A stretch of 64,000 nt of DNA from assembly GCA_026545225.1 (NCBI GenBank), contig CM048846.1, positions 58,780,270-58,844,269 on the forward strand, read 5' to 3'. Numbering within the stretch: position 1 is the first letter of the stretch; each line of letters opens with the position of its first letter. Positions 47,284 to 57,840 of this stretch are shown in pieces. The DNA comes from Cornus controversa. Taxonomy: Eukaryota; Streptophyta; Magnoliopsida; Cornales; Cornaceae. The position numbers and the translations under genes were made by a program. The notes beneath the pieces are model-generated. The model saw nothing but the letters and a program-made list of their open reading frames with translations. It was not told the DNA's origin and made no database searches.

Positions 47284-50200
47284 CATGTATTTATATATCA
47301 TTTTCCAGCTATATACACATACACACGACATCTCACCTTTTTAAAACAATTTCGAAAGCCACCCAATCACCACTGATTACTCAAATACCTCTGCTAATAT
47401 GTGAATCTGTTCTGCCTTTTTTTTTTCTTCTTAAAGATTGTATATAACTTGTGTAAATTGCAATTGCAAAGAGATAGAGAGGGAAAGAGAAGGGGATGCT
47501 GAATGTTCAGAGCCTTCAGATGTTCATGATGTCACTTTCTATTGCAACTAGTCATGATTTCTCAATTTATGATAGTTGCAGGAGCAACTGCTCGCTTCCA
47601 CTTTACATATACTTTAGGTTGTGAAGATTGCCGAAAAAGAAACCTTCAGAGAGAGAAGATGAGGAGCTATATTCAGATATTTTCTTTTTGTGTTTGAATA
47701 GTCTACGTATTAGAGTTGGAATAGGATATGTAGCAAACTGGGAAGAGTATTGGACGGCAGTTTTACATTCGGAAGCCATACAAAAGAGTTTAGTACGGTT
47801 AGGGAGAAAAATACACATAATACCGTATCTTTTGGAGCTGATCGGTAGAGGGGCATTTTTTGAAGGAATTCATAACTGCACGTATTACAAGTGTACTATA
47901 CGTGAATTTTACTAACTAGGGTCTACAATAATGAGCACCTGAAGAGTTTTCTTTGATTAAATAAAAAAACTAGCACCAAAAAAAAAAAAAAAAAAAACTC
48001 CTCGTTTGACTGCTTTTATGATACTTTACTTATCAAAAAATTAGCACCATTATGCTAAATTAAATAAAAGATTCTAATTTGATTGACAGACCGAATTAAA
48101 AACTTCTCATAAACTTATTCCAAAAGACATCAAAAATATATAAAGAAGAGATGAGGAAGGATAAGCTATAAAAGCAACACATGGAGTATTAGAGAAAGCA
48201 TTTTAACAAAAGGAGCTTGTAGTCTAATGGTTAGAGTGCTTGCCTTCAAAATGGTTTTGGTTCAACTCTCTTAAAATACAAAACTATTTTATGAAAAAAA
48301 TGTTGGGAGCTCAAGAACTGACCTGTTCAATGGCTAGTTGGTTGTTTCGCCAGTGAATTTGAGTCTCATAGTTCGGTGAACTGGTCAATTTGCAACTAAA
48401 AATCATAAGGTCATTTCCAAGACTCACCGATATAATTCACATGAGAAATGGCCGCTACGGCCAAGATACGGCCGACTCTATGAGAGAGTCGTGCAGCTCC
48501 TTTTAAAAAGGGCCAGTTTGGCCCAACTTGCCCAGATGTTTTCCTTAAGCTTCCATGTGTTGCTTTTATAACTCATCCTTCCTCACCTCTTACACATTTT
48601 CGATGTGGGACGTGTATCACAAGGTTATATTCTCTAGGCCTCCATGTGTTGCTTTTACAACTCATCATTCCTCCTGTTCCTTACACTTATTCAATGTGGG
48701 ACTTGTATCGCAAGTTCCTAACTCCTACCCACGTTTCACAACTACCAAACAAGTATAATATTTAACCTCTCTTGGTTTAAGAATAGGTAATAAGAACATA
48801 TGATATATTCTCCTTATTAGATTCCATGTCTTATATTCAACAATAACCAATGAATTGGAAGCAACTTACATTTAATCTAAGAGGGTTAATCCCATCCTTT
48901 CACTAGATTAAATCTTTTTTACAAGACCTTACTAGATTAAATCAATACCTTTATTTTTCAATCCAACTTTGCACGTACAATTAAGTCTTTTGGAAAGAGT
49001 TTATTGGATTTCTAATTCTCTCAATCAATCAAATTAGAATCTCCTATTTAGTTTAGCATAATGGTGCTAGTTTCTTATTTAATAAAAAAAGGAAAAAAAA
49101 CTATTCAATTGCCCATTTTGTAGACAAAGGAATAAAATTAATCATAAAATCTCATGTAAAAAATTTATTTAATGTCTAACTTATTTTATATGAATACAAA
49201 ACCATATACTTTTTTAAATTTATTTTTCATTTTTATTTTCTGTTTTTTAATTCTCACATGGTATACATGGTAAAAGTATAATTACCAAGTCTTTTTAATA
49301 ATAATATCGATTTAAAATTCATGAATAGGTTATTACTTGTGTTAGATAGTCTTCAAAAATTCAATAACGATCACTAAAAGTTTACTTTTGTTTATTATGT
49401 TGTAAAAAGTTGCAATCGGTGCATTCTGAGCCTTACGTGCGAGATCAAAAAAAAATTCACAATTGCAATAACCGATTCTATTATGTTATGCGATACAGGA
49501 CCGATTTCGTTACACCGCGTCAGTGATCACGACTACAAACCTTGGTGAAACTCGATAACAGAACCCCTAAATCCCGTTGATTCGTCGAACTATGATAATA
49601 AGCCGGTCACATAATGACATATGTTGACTATTTAGAGGACAAGCGTGAAGATCTGTGTAACATGTACAAATTTATTTGACTGAAGACTTCTTAGTATGCT
49701 GAGCACATGAACCCAGCACCTAAAAGTCGTCTGAAAAGTCAAAAGTATCCTCTTTGGGATCAAAACAAGGGAGCAAAAGGTTGCTTACACATTCTCTCTT
49801 TTCAAGAGGAGAGAGACAGACCTCACAGTTTGGCTTCATAGCTCACTACTTCAATTAGCCAAGCTCAAACCTCTTATGGCTCGACTCACAAGGCAACATG
49901 TTGGCATTATTTTATGGTTGATATTTTATAATTAAGTCTATTGAGTCTGAACACATATCAAAACTTAAGTTCTTAAAAACAAAGGTTCAGAAGAGTGGAA
50001 CTTCAAACCAATCAAAAAAGTTGGACCTCACGTGAACTAAAAAATATCTATGTTACATAGACTCGTCAAAAGTTGGTGAAGTACCCGTGTCAAACATACA
50101 ATACCCGAACATGGGCATGAGATATGTGTTCGACACTTTTGGATGGACATGCACCTAAAAAGGATATCCAATGATTCAATCTTCTTATATTACTACTTCA

Positions 50201-53200
50201 ACACCTATATCAATCACTCTGTAACATAAATAAATTATTTTACTCTATGAAATAAAAATAGAAATATTTGATAATATAAACATTTGGTAGTGTCCATATG
50301 TTCTTCTATTTGAGAATTTGATGTGTCCGATACCTGCGTACATACTCACATTGATCTCTGATTGAATCTTGATGGTTTAAGCCTTAAATCATCATAGTTA
50401 TGTGGTGTCAAGGGTTTGAATATGGTCCGATTCTTTCTTCCGCTCTATCATGTATCAAATTTATTTCTTATTTTTTTTTTTTAGTTTTCATCTTGACCAA
50501 TCTTCTTTTTGAAAAAAAAAATTTTGACCAAGATCCAAATGACTTTTGCCTCTTGTTTCTTTTGTCTGAAAATCATATCTTTTTACACCCCCTTGAACTA
50601 ATGATTTGTTGCAATCAAGGACATACACATCACAAAAGACAATTTTACCCATTCTTATTAAATGTGTTCTTTCTTATTAAATTACCTTTATTATCTTTTC
50701 TCTTATCTAAATATTAATTATACCATTTACCTTAATTTTATTACTGGAAGCAATTTATCATAATGGGAAAAAAAATAGAATTGTAACTACCACCATATTT
50801 AGTCATTTTCTAAAATGATTAACTTATTATTAAAACTTTACTATTTATAATAAAATTTATTATACCTAGTTTAAACATTTTTTACCGTAAAAAAAAATAC
50901 CTTTTTTCATACAATATATTCATGAAAAATTGACAAATTACTTGAATAAAAAAAAATACCTCCTTTTTCATGCAGTATATCAATGAAGAATTCAAAAATT
51001 ACTTACAATGCTTTAAAATGTTCTACTTAAGATTTTTATTAAAACAATTAATTTCAAGAATTAAAGGTAAATTTATGCAAATACTATGGAGAATAGGTCA
51101 TCAAAATAGTATGATTTTTTTTCATAATTTATTTTAATAAGAAAAATGTGTCCAAGTGTAATTCAATAAGAAAGGGCATTGTGTACAAAATATAGTTCAT
51201 GGGGGTTATTTGCAAATTTGGACATTGTTCAGGGGGTTTTATGCACTTTCCCCCATCTCTTTTACCCAAACCAAGACCGAGTTTAGTCGAATTGTTCCGA
51301 GCCAATCTAGAAAGGTAAATCAAGCTCATCTTGAGTTGAAGATGAGACTGAACACAGTTGAAATTGACAGAGCTGAGCTCAAACATTCTTTTGCAATCAT
51401 ACTCAAAAACTTCAAAACCAACAGAACAAAATTGAAGTGCCATTTCACTGCCTTTTTTGAAATCTAGCAAACGTAAAAGTACCAAATTTAAAATAATAAA
51501 AAAAAAGAGAAAAGATTGTCCCCTAAAGGTAATCTAGTAACTTTTTTCAACAGCCTTAATTATTGCAAATATGTGGCTTTTTCATTCTTTCTTTTTTTTT
51601 TTCCTTTTTATGTGTGTGGTTTCTGAGAGGGGAGAAATCCAATAAAATAAATAGACAAATACACCAACGGATGAATATAAAAGAGACTTCAAATAGAAAC
51701 TTCTGAATGATTCAATAAGAAAATATTACCCTTGGATTTGAAGAGATTTGCCCCCCTGCAAACTGGGAGTTTAGTTGGTCCACACGGAGATTTGTTTCTT
51801 GAGGTCTGGATTCGAATCTACCAGAGAATTCCTGATTTTCTCGAAGAGCTTCCCAGGATCTCTCCTCTCCAGAAGCAGGCAAATTAGCAGACCGACCACG
51901 CCAATCACGATTGTCTGGCTCAAAATAACGACTTTGGGATTGAGACTGCAGCTAAAGATACGTTAGGAAGTAGATATACCACTTCTACAGAATTTAAAAG
52001 ATAAGTTAGGGATAATAAAGGTAAAAATTACTGAAACTCACCACAGGTCATGTTTCACAACAGCCATCATAATTGAGTACATGACGACCAATACAAAAGG
52101 TTTTCCTAGTCAAGTAAAAACTATAATAGCAAATGAAATTACAGAAGCAGATTATCAGCTTACATTGCCATCTCCATGAACCCAGTTTTTATCTTCACCA
52201 ATGAACTCAGCATCAATATCTTGTCTGATCTTTAAAATATCCTCGGATACATCAGCAACCTAGAATAGAAGATGCAGACATGGGAAAAGCATATATAAGA
52301 TGTGAATAATTACAAACAATAATCACATGCAATGATAGATCATTAAGACAGACAATAAAAAGATATTGACAACTAGTGTCCGTCCTGCTTTCTGAACAAT
52401 AGAAATACTATCACCCAGCAAAAAACCCTACTACTTTCACTGTTGATCCATCAATATAACCAAAATTAAGAATGAATCTGAATATTAGGAGCATCAATTA
52501 TAAGAAGTACCTCCCTAAGTTGCAACAGCTGGTCTCGTGTATACTGGATGCGCTCACGACCTTCAAACCGCAAGTCCCCTGTCTATTGCAGCATGGCAGT
52601 GGAAAGCGTCAAAACATGAAATGCACTACCTCAATAGTTTAGTTATATATTACAAGATTGCAAGATAACAAAGAGAAAATATAGCATCAATTATGATTTA
52701 TATCCTACCATTTTGTTCAATCAGTGTTCATCCAGTTTTACCATTTGCCTGACCTATTAAATTAATTATGCTAGTAAATACATGTTTGAAATGGATAGCT
52801 GCGATATACACGACAAGTGTTGTAGTGTTTTCTTTTCACCTTTCTAACTCCTCATTGATTTTTTTGAGGAAGTCCTTTTCTGACAGAATAATTTGATAGT
52901 GTTGGAGTTCAAGCTTTAAACCCATGTGATGTTGAGACATATTCACGCCTATGTTCCATAGCCTGGATGCATTTACAATTTTACATCATCAATGTTGATT
53001 AATATTGGTCTTCTTTGCTTATAATGCAAACTGTAATTAACTGTTATGTAAACAAAAACTAAACAGACATATTTTCTGATGTACAACTTCTACATTTTTT
53101 TACATGGTTTTTAATTAAAAGCCTGCTGTCTTTGGAAGGGTAAAAAACACAAAATTTCAATCTTAAAAGAACATTTTTATTGTGGATAATATATATAATC

Positions 53201-53626
53201 CATCAGCATCACATCCAGGGATGTGCCCGTCCTCGACATTATGATCAGATGCATATTCAATTAACCGAATGTCTCTCCGTCCAACTGAATTCGAGAGAAA
53301 CATGCTCGAAAATGTTCGGGAAACTTTGTTGGTTGAACTGACTGAAATCTTGTAACTAGCAAAGATGCTTCATATCATACTTAGAATGACAAACCGTGTC
53401 AGCATTAAAAAATACATACACAATATGCTGTCTCCTTGTGTATTTCTTCAAAATTGAATTGCCAATCATATAGGATCGAAATATATGTAGGTCCTTTATG
53501 GGCATCCCATGCTCACTAGATACCCACCTAAAGCCCACTTATTGCTTTCTGTCCATATTTACAGCAAGTACACATATTTTAAGTGCCCCACCAAGAATTA
53601 GGACAATCATGTACAATCTACAATTT

Positions 53627-53667
<41 letters not shown>

Positions 53668-56127
53668 GTGTGTGTGCATTACTATCCAAATAATTTTATA
53701 TCACGTTGTATAAAAGATTGAACTTAATAAAATTATGATAAACATTGAAATAAGCATTTACTACACTCAAAAAAAAAAAAGGAAGGAAAAAGGAACAAAA
53801 CAAATCATCATCATCGGCATCCTTGCCTTAATTCCATATGAATGAGGTCGGCCACCAACAGAACAAATGGCAAGAGTTTATTAAAGAAAACAGATATAAT
53901 ATCTGTGGAATATGCATACACACGTGCAAGTTCGAATTGTGGAATTATTATTATTATTTCTTTTTTTTGATAAGTTAAATTTTGAGGAATTAGAGAGGAC
54001 TCCCTTTAGGTACCTATAAGCCATGTCTCCTACCTACCTCCAGAAGCTAGCCTAAAGCTCCCTCTTTCTACGCCCTCCAGATCCAGATTCTACCAATCAG
54101 TTGGATCTACACCCTTAACTTATAGAAGTCAAGTCCTAAAGCCCTCCTTCTAGTTGTTAGGTACAAAACTTGTCTACCCTCAAAATACAACAAACAAGAA
54201 AAAAAGATTTTTTTTTTTGATAATTAAAAAAATCATTAAAAAGAGCCCAAACGGGGGACGCATCCCAAGGAACAACAAAAATCAAAGCCTTAAGCTATCT
54301 ACAAAAGTTAAAAGGGACTCCAAAGAATTACAAAAGGATCCCTCGGACCAAAAGTATAAAGAACTAAGGATAGAGCATCTAAAGACTTCCTAGGGCTGCT
54401 CTTTATCATCAAAAGATCTCTTGTTCCTCTTATTCCATAAAGCCTACCATAAACAATGAGGAGCAACCCTCCATGAATGTCTAGCATCATGCCGCACTCA
54501 AAAACCATCCCAAGTTGTAATACAATTCGCCACCGACTTAGGCATGATCCACTGCACTCCAAAAATACCGCAAATCAAATCCCATCTCTCCCTAACTCTG
54601 GGACAATGAAGAAGAATATGATCACCAATTTCCTCCACCCGTTTACACATACAACACCAATTCGCCAAAATGTGCCCTCTCCTTCTTAGATTATCAATGG
54701 TCAAAATCTTCCCCATGGACACTGCCCACACAAAGGTCACCTTCAAAGGAGCCCTAGATCGCCAAATTCCTTTCCACGAGAAAGGAGGCCCACGAGAATC
54801 CACCAAACTCTGATAATGACCGGACCTCGAATCTCCCATGACTCGTGCCAGTCCAGACCAGCTCATCACACCCCGTCCCGGAATAGACCTGTCTGTAAAG
54901 TAAGGCCAAAAACTCCGTCATTTCCTCTATTTCCCAGTCGTACAGAAGTCTCTCAAACTGAACATCCCAAACCAGTCATCCGCCATTAAGGTGATAGCAC
55001 TGAGCAATCATTGCCTGTCTATCTACTGCAATTCTGACAAGTCTCGGATAGATACCCTCCAACGATCACTCACCAGACCAATGATCATTCCAAAAACTCA
55101 CAAACTGTCCATCCCTAACCCTAAAACGAATGTGCTTGGAGAACTCATTCTAGCCCTTCGCAATGTACCTCCATAACCCAACCCCAACTGGAGTTCTCAA
55201 CGTCAGCGAGCACCATCCCCCTCTATCCTCTCCATATTTGAGACACATAATCTGCCTCCAAAATCTGTCTCTCTCCGTCCCAAACCGCCAAAGCCACTTA
55301 TCCAAAAGAGATTATTCTTGCAACATAATTTACCACCTGTTTCATAGCAGCTCATATTATATCATCCCCATTTTCGCAACCTTCTTTTCTATTTGGTGCA
55401 TAGTCTCTAATTTAAGATTGGTTTTCCTCACATTTAAAAAAAAAAAAAAAACAGGCACCGAATCCACTCTCTACAAAAATTGTATCCTTTCTTTATTTAC
55501 CGTTACAGATAGAATCATGTTTTAGATGTGCATCACAACAACCCATAATGTATATTATTACCAACAAAACCAAGTTAGCATTGAAACATCCACCGTTTAC
55601 ATGATCAATTAGAAAGAAAAAAAAAATCAACAGAAACCTTATACGATGAACAATTTTACATAAGAGCTGTCCCAGACAAAATCTAATATAATAAAACTGA
55701 AAATAATCATCTGCGGTTACAATATGCGATTCAAAATCACATAGTACAATTCAATCCAAAAACTGAATAAATCAAAAAATAATAGCAAGTCAGATTGTAT
55801 AAAAGATAAATATAATCCATATCAGTTACGTTTTAATTCAAAAAAATTGGGAAAAAAAAGAAGAAGAGGAAAACAGAAAACAATAATAACAAAAGTGACC
55901 CAAAAAACTAGAAAGTTTGAATCTTTGAAAATAATAAAGAATATCAGAAAAAACTAGAAAGATTAAATCTTTGAAAATACTTTTGCACGGACCTTGAAAC
56001 CGCCATGAGAGCGGAGAGGCAATGAATCGGCCGAAGGAGTGGAACTGAGACCGATAGCGAATCTGCTGCCTCGGGTACCAGCAACGCCACCTGGTCTCAA
56101 GCTTATCACCGTCTGATCTTCCGGCAT
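42607..56127 (-). CDS. eIFiso4G: Eukaryotic translation initiation factor eIF(iso)4G
   Basis: Plant-specific scaffold of the cytosolic eIF(iso)4F cap-binding complex. It joins eIF(iso)4E to eIF4A, eIF3 and poly(A)-binding protein to recruit ribosomes. Nine GT...AG exons in one frame: 56127-55993, 52582-52511, 52259-52164, 51951-51730, 45126-45029, 44763-44676, 44583-44233, 44128-43886 and 43656-42607. Together they make 2,355 bases, or 784 residues plus stop, matching known plant proteins (~780). The ATG at 56127 opens [14 protein letters not shown], a typical start. Residues 59-65 (YTRDQLL) are the YxxxxL-hydrophobic eIF4E-binding motif. The MIF4G domain covers about 200-430 ([12 protein letters not shown], then [14 protein letters not shown] and [16 protein letters not shown]). 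A Gly/Met/Pro-rich linker follows, then the MA3 domain at about 616-735 ([20 protein letters not shown]). No stops or frameshifts were seen. Introns 1 (3.4 kb) and 4 (6.6 kb) are swollen by mobile DNA. The exon 4 acceptor has an alternative AG six bases downstream. Confidence 0.96.
45640..46130. repeat. Possible inverted-end repeat with GTGTCC/GGACAC words
   Basis: The left edge CAAGCACGGACACTGC and right edge, complemented GAAGCACGTAAATAG...CAGACACG, are weakly inverse. The interior has GACATGTGTCC and TACACGTGTAC palindromes. A related GTGTCGAACA/GTGTCC stretch lies at 50090-50340. This resembles a common class of plant dispersed repeats with GTGTCGGACAC words; the family name is unknown to me. 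Confidence 0.4.
47252..47283. repeat. (GATA)n microsatellite
   Basis: About seven perfect GATA units after a short TA run, inside intron 4. Confidence 0.93.
48035..49085. mobile_element. Nested element with inverted ends inside the 3.2 kb element
   Basis: AGCACCATTATGCTAAATTA (about 48044) with the following AGATTCTAATTTGATTGA and CCAAAAGAC blocks is inverted at about 48975-49085. Further in, GATGAGGAAGGATAAGC and TATAAAAGCAACACATGGAG (48150-48187) are inverted at 48550-48595, and again, diverged, at 48640-48675. The right-hand copies include GATGTGGGAC words. The unit could fold into a multi-arm hairpin. Superfamily not determined. Confidence 0.6.
48212..48290 (+). mobile_element. tRNA-like / SINE-like RNA polymerase III promoter
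   Basis: GTAGTCTAATGGTTAGAGTG (48221-48240) fits an internal box A, and GGTTCAACTC about 30 bp later fits box B (GGTTCRANTC). The acceptor stem does not pair, and the anticodon region cannot be assigned, so this is not a working tRNA gene. A tRNA-derived SINE head is the best explanation. No A-rich or T-rich tail or target duplication was identified. Confidence 0.45.
50889..51010. repeat. ~59-bp direct duplication in intron 4
   Basis: AAAAAAAAATACC...TTTTTTCAT(A/G)CA(A/G)TATAT followed by CAAAAATTACTT-type words occurs twice in succession (about 50889 and 50948). Noncoding. Confidence 0.7.
53630..53668. repeat. (TA)n(CA)n microsatellite
   Basis: About 16 TA units followed by CACACGTGTGTGTG, in intron 1. 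Confidence 0.92.
54208..55330 (-). pseudogene. 5'-truncated LINE fragment in intron 1 (RT C-terminus and zf-RVT)
   Basis: The minus strand gives [18 protein letters not shown] residues near 55290, VGVGLWR near 55170 and, in the open piece 54869-54498, the zf-RVT domain: [40 protein letters not shown] and [17 protein letters not shown] spacing. Several stops break the part before it. A T run (54208-54218) at the left edge is the poly(A) tail. The 5' truncation lies near 55330-55430; both flanks are A-rich, which would suit L1-type target choice, but no exact duplication is visible. It lies in the same sense as the host gene. Confidence 0.8.
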
Positions 56128-56191
56128 AACTCAAGGCTTCACGCAGAGAGAGAATCAGCGGCCGTCGGATCGGCAGAAAAACAGGAAGATA

Positions 56192-56242
<51 letters not shown>

Positions 56243-56360
56243 GAGTCGGGAATAATGAAGAGAAATAGGGGATCGAAGATTTGGATCCTCTTTTTGTTTT
56301 ACAGAGAGAGAGAGCTTTGGTTTCTCTCTATCTCTCTTCGCAGGCTGCAAAGAGAAGAGA
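56128..56360 (-). promoter_or_regulatory. 5' leader of eIF(iso)4G with (TC)n and (TA)n tracts
   Basis: Between the start codon and the inferred transcription start the sense strand is pyrimidine-rich (CTCTCTTCTCTCTTTGC-type words), with a (TC)n run (complement of 56211-56236) and an adjoining (TA)n run (56193-56210). I find no ATG on the sense strand in this interval, so no upstream open reading frame is expected. The microsatellite sits within the transcribed leader and could vary in length between individuals. Confidence 0.6.
56193..56236. repeat. (TA)n(GA)n compound microsatellite in the leader
   Basis: About nine TA units are followed directly by about 13 GA/AG units (plus strand). Confidence 0.93.
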
Positions 56361-56386
56361 GAGGTGCACAACAAAGGGTGAAACCC

Positions 56387-56392
56387 TTTATA
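56387..56392 (-). promoter_or_regulatory. Candidate TATA box of eIF(iso)4G
   Basis: TATAAA on the minus strand (within ATATAAAGGG) lies about 260 bp upstream of the start codon and roughly 30 bp before a pyrimidine patch (CTCTCTCTTCTCTTTG) of the kind found at plant transcription starts. Placement is by motif and spacing only. Confidence 0.45.
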
Positions 56393-56432
56393 TTCATTCT
56401 TTCAGCACTCGTATGCTATCTGTGCGCTTGTG

Positions 56433-56774
56433 CGTATACGTATACGTATACGTATATTGTATCTTTTATTTATTTACTCCTTTACTTGGTAAGTCTAGAA
56501 ATTTTACATAATTGCAGGAATTTTAACATACTCGAATTTAGCTTACTTGGTAAGTTCTGAAAATTTACATAATTGCAATCTTGAAAGGAATTTTTAGGGT
56601 TTAAATAAAAAAACCCCTCTACTATAAAAAATTCTCAAATAATCCCCTACTTAACAAAACACCCTCTAAACTACCAATTTCTCCCATATAAGGACAAATT
56701 GTAACGATTCCGTCACTTGGCATTTGAAATTACCAAAATTTCCTTTCATTTATTTAATAAATTTAAAATGAAAA
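56433..56774. other. Upstream flank of eIF(iso)4G
   Basis: It holds a (TACG)-type repeat (CGTATACGTATACGTATACG, 56432-56453), a ~64 bp direct duplication (TTACTTGGTAAGT...TTACATAATTGCA at about 56478 and 56542), and from 56600 an AT-rich stretch with ACCCC/CCCCTAC words like one arm of a Mutator-like element. I see no partner arm or gene. Confidence 0.5.
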
Positions 56775-57150
56775 TGATGAAGCAAAAATATGCACGACCC
56801 CGTTTGGTGCGAGTCACCTGCAAAATAGAGAAGTTTAGGCCAGACTAGCGGGGTATCAGCAGGGTACACTCCGACGATCAAAACAGCGCTTGACAATATA
56901 AAGCATAAAGTAATTATGTCTGTGATCTAGGAGTACCTTTGGATGTGCCACATTTGTCCTTTTTATAGGGGACTGCCAGTAGTAATGTTCATTTATGAAT
57001 CATGTTCCCTTAACTTATCCACCACGTGATAGGAGAGTTATTACATGACAAGTTGTGGTTATCCTTATCCACTCAGTCCTTTGACCCCTTTGGCCTTTGA
57101 ACTTCTTGTTGGTGTTGCACCTGCAAATTGGCTGCTAGATGATACCCCGT
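56775..57150 (-). mobile_element. Diverged LTR of the 21.7 kb gypsy family, antisense
   Basis: It begins TGATGAAGCAAAAATATGC on the plus strand, the same end as the LTR copy at 8388, and keeps CTCCGACGATCAA at about 56870 and a CTATAAAAAGGAC box (minus, about 56965). The rest is strongly diverged, with additional ACCCCGTT words. The right border near 57150 is approximate. Confidence 0.6.
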
Positions 57151-57840
57151 TGTGATTTTGGGGTCGCCCAACTGTCATTTCGTGTATCACAACGGGGTCG
57201 GCGCACGTTGGAGTTGTAAAAGCCAAAGAGATGTGTCTATGGAGTCGCCAACTAACATTGAGTTTCAGTGTGCTAGGTCACCTGAAATATAAGAGTGTAT
57301 GTGTAGGGCCCTATTGAATGACTACCATACGGTCTTTCAAAATCAAATTAATGGGTTTGGTTATGTGTGGGGAATGTGTTAGGCACCCCACAATGTCCGT
57401 ACCCAGTATGATTACCTAAATTTCAAAAATGCTTTTTTACTTTGAAGATGATTGTGTTCATAAAAGTATCTAACATGTATATGTATATAAATAAGAAAGG
57501 AAGAAAGAGAAGGGGAGTTTGAGGGGAGGTATGACCAAACCTGGGACTGCTCAAGTTGCCTACGTATCCCGGTGGAAGAGAATCAAGTCAAACGTAGCTC
57601 GAGTATAGATGGATTGTATGGATTGGATGTAGTGGATGGAAAAGACTGATGGAATGTGATGGAGATAGAAAATGATAGTGGGACCGAATTCGAGGTTACC
57701 CAGACTGCTTATGTACCTTGCTGCCTAAGGAATAGGTCAAACGTAGTTCAGTAGAAAGGGTTTAAGGTCCCCGTGACCATTTAACTGAAGTTTAAGGTCC
57801 TTATTAGACCATTTATGCTGGGTTTAAGGTCTTTATAGAC
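57151..57840. other. Retrotransposon-like noncoding DNA
   Basis: Phrases such as GGAGTCGCCAACTAAC, TAGGTCACCTG and GTGTTAGGCACCCC are common in LTR/leader regions of plant gypsy elements. A GTTTAAGGTC phrase recurs at about 57760-57830. No protein. It contains the first copy of a 25-bp repeat (57218-57242) found again at 58974-58998. Confidence 0.5.

Larger units (their letters stand above)
46341..49543. mobile_element. 3.2 kb element with ~450 bp terminal inverted repeats, in intron 4
   Basis: The left arm AAGGTTTGCAGTCACAGTTG (46341) pairs with the right arm, complemented AAGGTTTGTAGTCGTGATCA (49543). The pairing goes on through GTGTAAC, AATGCACCGAT, AATTCATGA, TAATTATAATTT and TACATGAGATTTTATGAT for some 400-500 bp on each side. 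Long arms suggest a Mutator-like non-autonomous element. The 9-bp flanks (ATAATAGGG and GGTGAAACT) do not match, so the insertion mechanism is unproven. The interior holds smaller inverted pairs. Confidence 0.72.
45127..51729 (-). other. Intron 4 of eIF(iso)4G (6.6 kb), repeat-filled
   Basis: Donor GTAATA follows exon 4 at 51729 and the acceptor ends ACCAG before 45126. The intron contains an HSP-like dispersed repeat (45640-46130), a long inverted-repeat element (46341-49543) with nested inverted repeats, a SINE-like sequence, a (GATA)n tract and short duplications. The open frame at 47628-47915 has no recognisable domain. All other introns except the first are 92-265 bp. Confidence 0.9.
52583..55992 (-). 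other. Intron 1 of eIF(iso)4G (3.4 kb)
   Basis: Donor GTCCGTG follows ...GGTTTCAAG at 55993 and the acceptor CAATAG precedes 52582. It contains a LINE fragment in the sense orientation of the gene (54208-55330), a (TA)n/(CA)n tract and otherwise AT-rich DNA. The donor is weak compared with GTAAG-type donors, so usage of a nearby alternative cannot be excluded. The frame across exon 1/exon 2 is consistent. Confidence 0.85.

Noticed and set aside
47628..47915. 95-codon frame in intron 4 as a nested gene
   Set aside because: It looks codon-like for a stretch but has no recognisable domain, and it lies between the arms of an inverted-repeat element. Kept only as unassigned.
48212..48290. A functional tRNA gene
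   Set aside because: The box A and box B motifs are present, but the acceptor and anticodon stems do not pair, and it sits among nested repeats. A SINE-like origin is more likely.
46332..49552. 9-bp target duplication for the intron 4 inverted-repeat element
   Set aside because: The two flanks (ATAATAGGG and GGTGAAACT) do not match, so the Mutator assignment was left open.
56128..56374. Upstream open reading frame in the eIF(iso)4G leader
   Set aside because: The open stretch there begins without an ATG. I found no ATG on the sense strand between the inferred start site and the initiation codon.
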